This document shows positions 25,260-33,644 of a stretch of 62,946 nt of DNA, one piece after another (positions within the stretch are counted from its first letter, which is position 1; the number at the start of each line of letters is the position of its first letter). The translations under genes and the position numbers were made by a program. Under the pieces are notes generated by a model. It was not told where the DNA came from. It did no database searches and worked only from the letters and a program-made list of their open reading frames with translations. Source of the stretch: an uncultured bacterium (GTDB lineage Bacteria; Bacillota; Clostridia; Lachnospirales; Lachnospiraceae); the NCBI GenBank assembly GCA_947567075.1, contig CANOLZ010000003.1, positions 1-62,946 of the forward strand, read 5' to 3'.

Positions 25260-26435
25260 ATGACTAAACAAATTGGAGTATTCACTGGAACAAGAGCAGA
25301 ATTTGGCCTTCTAAAGCCATTAATTCTACGGCTTATGGAAGAGGATTTTTGTGAAATTAAAGTACTTGTGACAGGGTCTCACTTGTCACCAGATTTTGGA
25401 AATACCTATCAGGAAATTAAAGAGGCTGGAATTCCCATTGCTGAAAAAATTCAATGCCTTACTGAAAAAGACAGGCCCCAAGATATATCCAACAACATGG
25501 CTATGGCTATGACAGGGTTTGGAAAATATTTTGAAAAAAATAAGCTGGATCTTCTGATTGTTTTAGGGGATCGGTATGAAACATTGGCTGTATGCATTGC
25601 AGCTATGAATGCTCAAATTCCAATTGCTCACATTCATGGAGGAGAAGCTACCCAAGGATTAATTGACGAGGCTATTCGGCACTCTATCACAAAAATGAGC
25701 CAGCTTCATTTTGTTACTACAGAAGTCTACAGAAATAGAGTGATTCAATTAGGGGAACAGCCAAGCAAAGTCTTTAATGTTGGTGCACTAGGTGTCGAAA
25801 ATACGAAAAATACAGATTTTATTTCAAAAGAGGAACTTAGCATAGAACTAGGCATAGACTTAAAGAGGAAATATGGGGTTGTGACTTTTCATCCAATAAC
25901 ACTAGAAGAGAACAGCGGTATTTGGCAGTTTGACCAGCTAATTGACGCATTAGATGCATTCCCAGATATGTCCTTTATCATAACAAAATCAAATGCTGAT
26001 GCAGGAGGAAGAAGAATTAATAAGAGTATTGATGAGTATGCAAAGACACATGATAATGTTGCAGCCGTGGCATCATTAGGCGTTAAACGTTATCTTAGCG
26101 CCGTAAAGGAAAGCGCTGTTGTTATTGGAAATTCATCAAGCGGGGTTATAGAAGTGACATGTCTTCATATTCCAACAGTAAATATTGGGGACAGGCAAAA
26201 AGGAAGGCTTATGCCAGGAAGCGTACTCTGTTGTGAACCTGAAAAAAAATCTATTATATCAGCCATTAGTAAGGCTATCAGTGATGATTTTTACAAGGAA
26301 GTTCAAAGGATGCCCCACCCATTTGGAGATGGTGAAACATCGAAGAAAATCACTAACATATTGAAAATGGTATTTGAAAAAGAAGGAAGCATAGGTGTTA
26401 TTAAGGATTTTTATGATATTGAGGTGGACAAGTGA
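25260..26435 (+). CDS. neuC: UDP-N-acetylglucosamine 2-epimerase, hydrolysing NeuC/LegG type
   Basis: The 391-residue protein matches the hydrolysing UDP-GlcNAc 2-epimerase family: FTGTRAEFGLLKPL at the start, LGDRYETL, IAHIHGGEATQG, TFHP and GNSSSGVIE. These enzymes release ManNAc-type sugars for nonulosonic acids or related glycans. I chose the second of two adjacent ATGs (25,260), seven bases after GGAG. It overlaps the formyltransferase start by four bases (GTGA). No sialic or legionaminic acid synthase is nearby, so the pathway is incomplete here. It lies 106 bases beyond the right inverted repeat. Confidence 0.9.
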   Translation: MTKQIGVFTGTRAEFGLLKPLILRLMEEDFCEIKVLVTGSHLSPDFGNTYQEIKEAGIPIAEKIQCLTEKDRPQDISNNMAMAMTGFGKYFEKNKLDLLIVLGDRYETLAVCIAAMNAQIPIAHIHGGEATQGLIDEAIRHSITKMSQLHFVTTEVYRNRVIQLGEQPSKVFNVGALGVENTKNTDFISKEELSIELGIDLKRKYGVVTFHPITLEENSGIWQFDQLIDALDAFPDMSFIITKSNADAGGRRINKSIDEYAKTHDNVAAVASLGVKRYLSAVKESAVVIGNSSSGVIEVTCLHIPTVNIGDRQKGRLMPGSVLCCEPEKKSIISAISKAISDDFYKEVQRMPHPFGDGETSKKITNILKMVFEKEGSIGVIKDFYDIEVDK

Positions 26436-27319
26436 AGAAAATAGTATTTATAGGATGCTTAAAAAGCTCATATGTAATACTGGAATGCCTTTTGAATAAC
26501 AATTATATGGTTGATGGAATTGTAACAATGGATAGTTCTCCTATGAATGCAGATTTTCATTCTTTAGCGTCTCTTGCCAAAAAATATGGAATAGATTATT
26601 TCCTCACAAAAAATGTCAATGACACAGAAACCCTTGATTTTATAAAAGCAAAAAGTCCTGACATCATCTACTGTTTTGGCTGGTCAAAATTACTTAGCAA
26701 AGAGATTTTATCTGTGCCATCTTATGGAGTTGTTGGGTTTCACCCAGCAGCTTTGCCAGCAAACAGAGGCAGACATCCATTAATTTGGGCATTGGCGCTT
26801 GGACTAAAGAAAACAGCATCCACTTTTTTTATGATGGATGAAGGAGCTGATACTGGAGCAATCATAAGTCAAAAAGAAATGGATATAGATTATGAAGATG
26901 ATGCTTTGTCCCTTTACAACAAGACCCTTGAAACAGCCAAAAAACAGGCTCTTTCTTTTACAGAACAGTTTATGAACAATAATGTAAAACCTATCCCACA
27001 AAATCCAGATGATGGAAATACATGGCGAAAGAGAGGACCTATGGATGGTCAGATCGACTGGCGTATGTCATGTGATGGAATATATAATCTTGTTAGAGCG
27101 TTAACACATCCTTATGTTGGCGCGCATTTTATGTGGGATGATAGGGAAATTAAAGTATGGAAATGTAAAGTGATTTCAACGAGGACATATGAAAATATTG
27201 AGCCAGGAAAAGTGATAAGTGTAAATTCATCTACTGACTATATGGTAAAAGCCTATGATGGAATTATACACATTACAGATAGTGAAGAAGTGAAACTTTC
27301 CAAAGGAGATTATCTTTAA
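26432..27319 (+). CDS. Sugar/methionyl-tRNA formyltransferase-like protein
   Basis: The protein has 295 residues with a GTG start overlapping the previous stop. The N-terminal domain (about 1-185) has the formyltransferase fold, with GFHPAALPANRGRHPLIWAL and FMMDEGADTGAI. Canonical enzymes use an Asn-x-His-x-Ser/Asp triad. Here His and Asp are present, but the Asn position appears to be Gly (G-F-H). The C-terminal part (about 200-290) resembles the tail domain of Fmt. It probably N-formylates an amino sugar in the glycan pathway, if active. It is coupled to the epimerase and the deacetylase. Confidence 0.82.
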   Translation: MKKIVFIGCLKSSYVILECLLNNNYMVDGIVTMDSSPMNADFHSLASLAKKYGIDYFLTKNVNDTETLDFIKAKSPDIIYCFGWSKLLSKEILSVPSYGVVGFHPAALPANRGRHPLIWALALGLKKTASTFFMMDEGADTGAIISQKEMDIDYEDDALSLYNKTLETAKKQALSFTEQFMNNNVKPIPQNPDDGNTWRKRGPMDGQIDWRMSCDGIYNLVRALTHPYVGAHFMWDDREIKVWKCKVISTRTYENIEPGKVISVNSSTDYMVKAYDGIIHITDSEEVKLSKGDYL

Positions 27320-27981
27320 TGAATGTATTAGTTATCTCTCCACACCCTGATGATGAAACATTAGGAGCTGGTGGAACCTTGCTAAAATTAAAAGAAAAAG
27401 GTCATAAGACACATTGGCTTAATGTCACAAATATGAAAACCGAATATGGATATGCTAAAGAACGTGTAGATGAAAGAAATGAAGAAATTCAAAAAGTGAT
27501 TTCATCCTATTCCTTTGACAGTTTCTGGAATATGGAATTAGAGCCTACAGGTATGGACAAATATGAAACAGGCAGGCTTGTTTCCCATTTCAAAAAAGTT
27601 TTCGAGGAAGTCAAACCAGAACTGTTATTCCTACCATTTCCCAATGATATCCACTCCGATCATCGAATCATATTTCAAACTGTGTATTCCTGTACAAAAT
27701 CATTTAGGGCGCCATATCTGAAAATAGTTTTAAGTATGGAAATTCTTTCAGAAACAGATCAAGCACAGGTAGAAAATCCATTTGTTCCTAATGTGTTCAT
27801 CGATATTTCCCAGTATTTGGAGAAAAAAATAAATATTATGAAGATTTATAAAAGTGAAATAGATTCCCCGCCATTTCCCAGAAGCGCTGAAGGGATAAAG
27901 GGACTTGCAGCATATAGAGGGGCCACGGCATATTATAAATACAGCGAAGCCTTCTATTTGATGAAAGGCCGAATGGACTGA
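27319..27981 (+). CDS. PIG-L/LmbE family deacetylase
   Basis: The 220-residue protein has the zinc motif PHPDDE at the start (VISPHPDDETLGAGGTLL) and the second metal site DIHSDHR. Family members remove N-acetyl groups from GlcNAc-containing substrates. It starts at the last base of the formyltransferase gene, so the three genes are one unit. Deacetylation followed by N-formylation of an aminosugar is a plausible combined chemistry. Confidence 0.9.
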   Translation: MNVLVISPHPDDETLGAGGTLLKLKEKGHKTHWLNVTNMKTEYGYAKERVDERNEEIQKVISSYSFDSFWNMELEPTGMDKYETGRLVSHFKKVFEEVKPELLFLPFPNDIHSDHRIIFQTVYSCTKSFRAPYLKIVLSMEILSETDQAQVENPFVPNVFIDISQYLEKKINIMKIYKSEIDSPPFPRSAEGIKGLAAYRGATAYYKYSEAFYLMKGRMD

Positions 27982-28034
27982 CTCAATGTTTGCTGAATTG
28001 AAGCAATAGAATCCACCCGGTTTCTATTGTCATG

Positions 28035-28072
28035 AATGATAAAGTGTGGGTTATACCCACACTTTATCATTT
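28035..28072. terminator. Perfect bidirectional hairpin terminator
   Basis: The arms AATGATAAAGTGTGGGT and ACCCACACTTTATCATT pair perfectly around TAT, followed by TTCTTT on the + strand. It ends the + strand glycan cassette and the minus-strand carbonic anhydrase gene. Confidence 0.85.
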
Positions 28073-28085
28073 CTTTATAGACAGT

Positions 28086-28631
28086 TCATTTACAAATCAC
28101 TGTCAATTCCCCAGTCTCTGAATCAATCACATATCCTCCCACTCTCACATCCTTTGGTATGAGAGGATGATTTCTAATCGTATCCACTGTATCTATAACC
28201 GATTTCTCTACAGAGTCAAAGCCAGCAAGCCAGGTTTCAAAATCCACACCACAATATTTGATTAAATCAATGGATTTTTCACTGATTCCTCTCTCCTTCA
28301 TGAGTTGAACCATCATCTCACCGCCAATATGCTTTACACCGCAGTCTGTATGGCCTATTACCATAACTTCCTCAACCCCTAGCTCAAAAATAGCTACAAG
28401 AAGACTGCGGATTACACTTCCAAAAGGTTCATTCACCACTCCTCCTGCATTTTTAATCATTTTAACATCCCCATTTTTCAGCCCAAGAGCTGCTGGAAGC
28501 AATTCCACCAAACGGGTATCCATACAGGTCAAAATAGCAATCTTCTTATCTGGATATTTACTTGTGGCATACTTTTCATATGCTTTCTCTTCCACAAAGC
28601 GTTTGTTATAGGCAAGTATTTCTTCAATCAC
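28086..28631 (-). CDS. Beta-class carbonic anhydrase
   Basis: The protein has 181 residues. Zinc ligands are in CMDTRL and GHTDCGV, with the KNAGG motif between them. It interconverts CO2 and bicarbonate in the cytoplasm, supplying bicarbonate for carbamoyl-phosphate and fatty acid synthesis. The start is a GTG at 28,629-28,631, about nine bases after AAGGAGGGA. It has its own promoter upstream and a shared terminator downstream. Confidence 0.95.
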   Translation of the reverse strand: MIEEILAYNKRFVEEKAYEKYATSKYPDKKIAILTCMDTRLVELLPAALGLKNGDVKMIKNAGGVVNEPFGSVIRSLLVAIFELGVEEVMVIGHTDCGVKHIGGEMMVQLMKERGISEKSIDLIKYCGVDFETWLAGFDSVEKSVIDTVDTIRNHPLIPKDVRVGGYVIDSETGELTVICK

Positions 28632-28681
28632 TTCATGTCCCTCCTTCCCATAGGTTCCCCCTAAAATAACTGTTTCTTTTC

Positions 28682-28710
28682 ATTATACACTGCTTTTTTG
28701 TATTTGAAAA
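28682..28710 (-). promoter_or_regulatory. Carbonic anhydrase promoter
   Basis: On the minus strand TTTTCA (28,705-28,710), 17 bases, TATAAT (28,682-28,687), about 50 bases before the GTG start. The -10 is perfect and the -35 has two mismatches. Confidence 0.6.
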
Positions 28711-28747
28711 CCCATGTTTTGGATAAGGAAGACAAAAATGATGACCT

Positions 28748-29764
28748 TTAGTTAAATCCAAAAAAGCGCTGGGCAATTTTGTATTCCGCCACAGATATTT
28801 TTCTTCCCCCTCTTCCAGGTAAATTCATAGCATGTCCAAAAAGTCCGAATCTAAGACGATAGAACAAAAGTTTATCTGCTTTTTTTAAATATTTCCACAG
28901 TTCCTTTTTCTTTTCCAAAGCTTCCTTTGTTCCTGCTCTTATAAGCATAATAGAAGACACAGCCATCATAATATCCAAATAACTAATCATATAATTTTTA
29001 AGCTTTTTAGGAAGTCCCTTTAGTCCTATATAATAATCAATCATCATCTTATTTACTTCAATCTGCTGATCAACTCTTGATATCATGACTTCTTCATTCA
29101 CCGACTGATCCGACCGCCCAATATAATACCTATAAAAATTTACATTTACGTAATAAATGGTTTTCACATAGGGAAGAGGTTTAAAAACAAACAAATTATC
29201 CACATAAAAGGTATGTTTTGGAAGCTCTAGCCCACAATCCCTTAAAAGCTTTGTACGGTAAATAACAGAATGCATTAAAATATACTGCCCTTTTCGAAAA
29301 TGTTTGATTTGTTCCCATTTAATGACTTGCTCTGCTGGAACTGCATAAGTATAAGTCATTGCCCTTTTCTTCCCTCTGCCTTCCTTTTCATAGACAAAAT
29401 TACTTAAAAGCATATCCACCCCTTGTCCTTCTTCAGCAAACTCTTGAAGCTGATTAAGGATTTTTAAATAGGCTTCTTCCTTGACCCAGTCGTCACTATC
29501 CACCACTTTGAAATAAATGCCTTTAGCATTTTTAAGCCCTGTATTTACTGCCTCCCCATGGCCGCCATTTTCTTGGTGAATTACTTTTACTATGGAAGGA
29601 TATTGTTTTGCATAATAATCTCCCATCTTTCCTGTCCCATCACTAGATCCATCATCTACTATAATAATCTCTACCCTTTCTCCTCCTGGGAGTAAAGACT
29701 CAATACAACTTTCCATATAATCTTCTGAATTATAGCATGGAACTGTCACTGACAATAGCTTCAT
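28748..29764 (-). CDS. Family 2 glycosyltransferase
   Basis: The protein has 338 residues. The GT-A nucleotide-sugar fold is at the N-terminus: VTVPCYNSEDYM, IIIVDDGSSDGTG, HQENGGHGEAVNTG and VVDSDDWV (the DxD metal site). The C-terminal ~130 residues are helical. The product probably adds a sugar to a cell-surface polysaccharide or teichoic-type polymer. It follows mutY by one base and is the last gene of that operon. It has no relation in sequence to the glycan cassette across the terminator. Confidence 0.9.
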   Translation of the reverse strand: MKLLSVTVPCYNSEDYMESCIESLLPGGERVEIIIVDDGSSDGTGKMGDYYAKQYPSIVKVIHQENGGHGEAVNTGLKNAKGIYFKVVDSDDWVKEEAYLKILNQLQEFAEEGQGVDMLLSNFVYEKEGRGKKRAMTYTYAVPAEQVIKWEQIKHFRKGQYILMHSVIYRTKLLRDCGLELPKHTFYVDNLFVFKPLPYVKTIYYVNVNFYRYYIGRSDQSVNEEVMISRVDQQIEVNKMMIDYYIGLKGLPKKLKNYMISYLDIMMAVSSIMLIRAGTKEALEKKKELWKYLKKADKLLFYRLRFGLFGHAMNLPGRGGRKISVAEYKIAQRFFGFN

Positions 29765-29765
29765 C

Positions 29766-30896
29766 CTATTCTATCTCCTTTTGCTCATACTTTTCATTTC
29801 CAAGGCGAATACTCATATACTTTGTATAGGCTCCAAATGCTGTTGGGATAGGATAACGTTCTTCCATTTCCTCACAAAGGGCAAAAATAAGCCCTTCCTG
29901 TTCCTTCCCTCTCAACTCCTCCACCCGTATCATATATCCAATCATCTGCCACTCTTTATGGGAAAAAATATGTTTAGCTCCTTCTAACTCTTGAATTCTC
30001 ACTGGAGACATTCCTATCTCTTTGACAAAGAGCAAAGCTTCCTCTTTTTTTCTATGCCCTTCTAAATTAGGAAGTTCATACATTCCTGCCAAAAGTCCCT
30101 CTTTGGGTCTCTTCCTTAATGCAATCTTCTCACCATCTCTTATAATGAGCACTGTCTTTTTTTCTATTCTTTTCCTTTTTTTCTCTGCCCTTTTTGGATA
30201 TTCACTTTGAGCCTCTTCCTCCTTTGCTTTACAGAAGGGAGACCATGGACATTGTCCACATAAAGGTTTTTTGTTTGGCAGACATACAGTAGCTCCCAGT
30301 TCCATTAATGCCTGGTTAAAATCTCCTGGCTTATCCTTTGGCATAATTTCATAGAGAATATTCCCTATATCATTTTTCACCTTTTGACTCAATATATTTC
30401 TATCATCTGCCAATAATCTTGTCATTACTCTTAAGACATTACCGTCTACTGCAGGATGAACCTTTCCATAAGCTATGGAAGAAATAGCCCCTGCTGTGTA
30501 AGGGCCAATTCCTGGAAGCTTTAGCAACTCCTCATACTCCTCTGGAAGCTTTCCACCATATTGTTCCATAACAAGTATGGCAGCCTTTTGCATATTTTTT
30601 ACCCTGTTATAGTATCCAAGCCCCTCCCATGCTTTCAACAACCTGTCCTCTTTGGCCCCTGCCAATTGTTCTACACTGGGAAATTCTTTTAGAAATCGTT
30701 CATAATAGGGCTTTACGGCTTCCACCCTTGTCTGTTGAAGCATAATTTCTGATATCCATACATTATAAGGCTCTGGCCTCTCTCTCCAGGGAAGAATTCT
30801 AGCGCTTTTTCCATACCATTTCAGAAGGGAAAAAACAATATCCATCTCCTTTATTTTTTCAGGAGTTTCTCCTTTGTTTACATTAGTCTGTTGCAT
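29766..30896 (-). CDS. mutY: A/G-specific adenine glycosylase
   Basis: The 376-residue protein removes adenine mispaired with 8-oxoguanine. It shows the HhH-GPD core (WISEIMLQQTRVEAVKPYY, LPGIGPYTAGAI with the catalytic Asp region AVDGNV) and an iron-sulphur cluster motif CLPNKKPLCGQCPWSPFC. The C-terminal NUDIX-like domain (about 235-360) reads 8-oxoG. The start codon overlaps the end of the DUF1653 gene by 19 bases, with GGAG eight bases before it. Confidence 0.95.
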   Translation of the reverse strand: MQQTNVNKGETPEKIKEMDIVFSLLKWYGKSARILPWRERPEPYNVWISEIMLQQTRVEAVKPYYERFLKEFPSVEQLAGAKEDRLLKAWEGLGYYNRVKNMQKAAILVMEQYGGKLPEEYEELLKLPGIGPYTAGAISSIAYGKVHPAVDGNVLRVMTRLLADDRNILSQKVKNDIGNILYEIMPKDKPGDFNQALMELGATVCLPNKKPLCGQCPWSPFCKAKEEEAQSEYPKRAEKKRKRIEKKTVLIIRDGEKIALRKRPKEGLLAGMYELPNLEGHRKKEEALLFVKEIGMSPVRIQELEGAKHIFSHKEWQMIGYMIRVEELRGKEQEGLIFALCEEMEERYPIPTAFGAYTKYMSIRLGNEKYEQKEIE

Positions 30897-31429
30897 TCAT
30901 ACTTCTCCAATGTCATAAGGCAATTTTTCACTTCATTGTATTTATTTTCCAATGTTGTTTCAGAAAGTTCTATATCTAAAGACATGGCAATTGTATGAAT
31001 CATACTGTCGTCCAAATACTCTTTAATATAAAGCAAGGTATTAAGCTTGTCCTCATAAGTATCCGCCTCTAAAAATTTTAACAAATATGGATTGATTGCC
31101 TCCTCATCAAAGTCTCCTGTCCCTTCTTCCCTTTGTTCCTCCTCTTCCCAAGTATCCAACAGGGATTTTTCAATTTCCTCCACATTGGTGACTGCTTCCA
31201 ATGAAAGGAGTTCAAAGCGGAATTTCTGTTTAATTTGGGGATACTTTTTTTTATCCACCTGACTCATAAAACTATGAAGAGGTCTTGCAAACGTTTGATC
31301 TGGATTATATAAAGCCCTGTAAACTACAATTTCTTCACCATTTTCTGTATCTTCTGCCACTGTAATAATCTGATAAATATGACCTTTAAAATGACGGTAT
31401 ATTTCAAAAGGCTTTGGTCTATTTCTCAT
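30878..31429 (-). CDS. DUF1653 protein
   Basis: This 183-residue cytoplasmic protein has the DUF1653 domain in the first ~75 residues: EIYRHFKGHIYQIITVAEDT and VVYRALY, then RPLHSF. Its biochemical role is unknown. The C-terminal half is acidic then helical. It overlaps tdk by 11 bases and mutY by 19, so all three are co-translated. Confidence 0.85.
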   Translation of the reverse strand: MRNRPKPFEIYRHFKGHIYQIITVAEDTENGEEIVVYRALYNPDQTFARPLHSFMSQVDKKKYPQIKQKFRFELLSLEAVTNVEEIEKSLLDTWEEEEQREEGTGDFDEEAINPYLLKFLEADTYEDKLNTLLYIKEYLDDSMIHTIAMSLDIELSETTLENKYNEVKNCLMTLEKYECNRLM

Positions 31430-32021
31430 TTTTTGTCTTCTCCCCTTTCTCTATCCCAGGTCCTAAGTCCCCTTTTTCATAATGCTTTCTGCACAATGCA
31501 ATATATCGGTCGTTGCCGCCCAAACATACTTGTTCACCTTTTCTTACTATATTCCCACTAGAATCAAAGCGGGCATTGCAGCAAGCTCCTTCTCCACACC
31601 AGCAGACAGTCCTTACTTCCTCAATAACATCAGCCCATGCTAAAAGCCAAATAGCTCCTTCAAAAGGTTCCCTTAAAAAATCTGTTCTAAGCCCATAACA
31701 GATAACTGGTATACCCAAGTGATCCACAACCCAGACAAAAAACTCAACCTCTTCCCTTTTACAAAATTGAGCTTCATCTACAATGATGCAATCATATTGT
31801 TTAATTTCCTCCTGGGACATCTTAACAAACTCTTCCACATAAGAACAGGGACTTTCTAGTCCCATACGGCTTTTTATCCGTCTTTCCCCATCCCTGTCAT
31901 CTAATTTTGGTTTCAGAAGGAGTGCCTTCTTTCCCCTCTCGTAATAATTGTATTCTACCATAAGGGCATTGGCTGTTTTAGAGCTACCCATTGCGCCATG
32001 TCGAAAATATAGTTTTGGCAT
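31419..32021 (-). CDS. tdk: Thymidine kinase
   Basis: The 200-residue protein phosphorylates thymidine to dTMP in salvage. It has the P-loop HGAMGSSKTAN, the DExx-like DEAQFC segment, and a zinc-binding lid formed by CWCGEGACCNAR and a later C-x2-H. I chose the ATG before PKLYFRHGAM (32,019-32,021), which lies six bases after GGGAGG; the frame extends seven codons further with no better site. Confidence 0.95.
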   Translation of the reverse strand: MPKLYFRHGAMGSSKTANALMVEYNYYERGKKALLLKPKLDDRDGERRIKSRMGLESPCSYVEEFVKMSQEEIKQYDCIIVDEAQFCKREEVEFFVWVVDHLGIPVICYGLRTDFLREPFEGAIWLLAWADVIEEVRTVCWCGEGACCNARFDSSGNIVRKGEQVCLGGNDRYIALCRKHYEKGDLGPGIEKGEKTKNEK

Positions 32022-32070
32022 TACCATCCTCCCAGCAGTCATCCTCTAAAGTTATAAACGTCAAATAATG

Positions 32071-32099
32071 AATAGGAAATTCCTCTGAAATTTCCTATT
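32071..32099. terminator. Hairpin between flagellin and tdk
   Basis: The arms AATAGGAAATT and AATTTCCTATT are perfect inverted repeats around a seven-base loop. It lies in the tdk leader, so it may stop residual flagellin transcription or act on tdk. No long T-run is present on either side. Confidence 0.45.
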
Positions 32100-32161
32100 C
32101 ATTTAAATGAAAACGGTGATAGAATTCCCAGCACTCCTAATACTTTTTATTTCTATAGAAA

Positions 32162-32189
32162 TAAAAAGGCTATTGCTATGCAACAGCCT
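32162..32189 (-). terminator. Flagellin terminator
   Basis: On the minus strand AGGCTGTTGC, ATA, GCAATAGCCT with one mismatch is followed directly by TTTTTATTT. It sits 20 bases after the flagellin stop. Confidence 0.8.
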
Positions 32190-32208
32190 CTTTCGTATAT
32201 TGTGAAGA

Positions 32209-33000
32209 TTAGAACAGTCCACTTGTCATTCTTCTGTTCGTCTCCATTCCATTCCTCATCATCATTGTCTGGTAAGTATTTAACAGTTCTCTCTTTCTTA
32301 ATTCAGATATAGCCTTTGGCATATCTAAATCTTCAATTCTGCTCTGAGCCCCTGTCAACTGTAAAGAAGCATTCGTATTATAATTGTAAGCGTATTCCAT
32401 TCCATTGGTTGTTGCCCCAATTTTACTTCTTGCTGAACTGAGCTTCTCTATAGCGCTGTCAATCCGGTTAATGTCAAAGTTTCCTGTCAAATCGTATCCG
32501 TCTATTCCAAGACCTTGCAAGGTGGCATTCTGCATAGGAATGCTTGTTCCACTGCCATCAGGATTTGAAGCTATGTCCATCTTGTCCATGCTGCCATCTA
32601 AAATCTTCATAGTATTGAACTCTGTTCCTGTTGCAGTCTGTTCAATATCATTCAGAAGCTGATTCACTTCATCTTGCATCATGGAACGCTCACTTGGCCC
32701 ATAAATAGCAGAATTAGAAGCTTTAACACTTAACTCCCTAATTCTCTGCAAGGAATCTGCCATGGTTCCCATAGCCCCGTCTGCTATATTTGCTACACCA
32801 ATGCCGTCTCGTATATTCATAGCGCCCATGTCATAACCATTTACCTGCTTTAACAACTTCTGGGCAATGGCTAAACCTGCTGCATCATCCTTTGCAGAAT
32901 TAATTCTTTTTCCACTTGCTGTCTTTCCATACTCTGGCTTATTTCTCATCTGTTGAGAACGATTATAGACTACCGAATTATTTGTATTACCTATCCTCAT
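32209..33000 (-). CDS. Flagellin-like protein
   Basis: The 263-residue protein has the flagellin D0/D1 N-terminus (SAKDDAAGLAIAQKLLKQVN, RELSVKASN) and C-terminus (LLNTYQTMMM). The central variable domain is short. It would be the filament subunit. The gene stands only four bases after flaG, and no hook, motor or export genes are nearby. RBS is GGAGGTATAAGAAT. Confidence 0.88.
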   Translation of the reverse strand: MRIGNTNNSVVYNRSQQMRNKPEYGKTASGKRINSAKDDAAGLAIAQKLLKQVNGYDMGAMNIRDGIGVANIADGAMGTMADSLQRIRELSVKASNSAIYGPSERSMMQDEVNQLLNDIEQTATGTEFNTMKILDGSMDKMDIASNPDGSGTSIPMQNATLQGLGIDGYDLTGNFDINRIDSAIEKLSSARSKIGATTNGMEYAYNYNTNASLQLTGAQSRIEDLDMPKAISELRKRELLNTYQTMMMRNGMETNRRMTSGLF

Positions 33001-33004
33001 ATTC

Positions 33005-33487
33005 TTATACCTCCATATCTGTTAAAAGTCCTTGCATTGTATGCAATCTCTCAATAACCTGCTGGATGCCCTTTGGGGGAATTTCCTTAATCACTTTATT
33101 GCTGTCCTCATCTGTAATGGAAATTGTAAAACGCTGAATATCTTCGTTATAAGAAAACTTCATGCTCTTACGAATTGCCCTGACTCGGTTATTGGCATTT
33201 TCCACTGCTTTTTCTGCCATTACCTGGTTATATTCCCTGTCTTCCTCTTCTCTGACAGACATCCTCTTCTCAGCTTCTCTCTTATTGCCCAGCCCTTGCG
33301 TCATATTTGATTCTCTAGTTGCTACAAAAGGAGTCGTCCCTTTAATATTTCCTGCTGAATCCGCCTTAGACTCTTTAAAGCGAACAGCAGTTTTAGGGCT
33401 TGAAGCCTCTTTCTGTATTCTTACGGCTGTGGCGGTTTCCTTATTCACCTGGGATGAAAGGTTATTGCTCATACTATTTAATTCCAT
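33005..33487 (-). CDS. flaG: FlaG-family flagellar protein
   Basis: The protein has 160 residues. The C-terminal half (about 95-160) is FlaG-like: MKFSYNEDIQRFTISITDED then EIPPKGIQQVIERL. The N-terminal half is polar and probably disordered, which is longer than usual. FlaG proteins affect flagellar filament length. It is immediately upstream of flagellin in the same direction. Confidence 0.8.
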   Translation of the reverse strand: MELNSMSNNLSSQVNKETATAVRIQKEASSPKTAVRFKESKADSAGNIKGTTPFVATRESNMTQGLGNKREAEKRMSVREEEDREYNQVMAEKAVENANNRVRAIRKSMKFSYNEDIQRFTISITDEDSNKVIKEIPPKGIQQVIERLHTMQGLLTDMEV

Positions 33488-33547
33488 ACTCTTCCTCCAT
33501 TCTTACACATCCTGTATATACGGATGCAGGTAATATATTCGGGATTG

Positions 33548-33582
33548 GATTGAAAAATAAAGCAAAAGCCTATTTTTCAATC
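33548..33582. terminator. Perfect 12-bp hairpin between holA and flaG
   Basis: GATTGAAAAATA and TATTTTTCAATC flank an 11-base loop. It lies after holA and before flaG (both minus strand). There is no clean T-run, so it may be a terminator for holA or a structured leader of flaG. Confidence 0.5.
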
Positions 33583-33644
33583 TGCCACCTCCAACACTAC
33601 AAACTTTCTTATTACTCCTATTATATGCATTTTTTCATAAATTT

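Noticed and set aside
32162..32189. tRNA-like hairpin
   Set aside because: The stem with T-tract is a simple terminator; no cloverleaf or CCA-like end exists. No tRNA was recognised anywhere.
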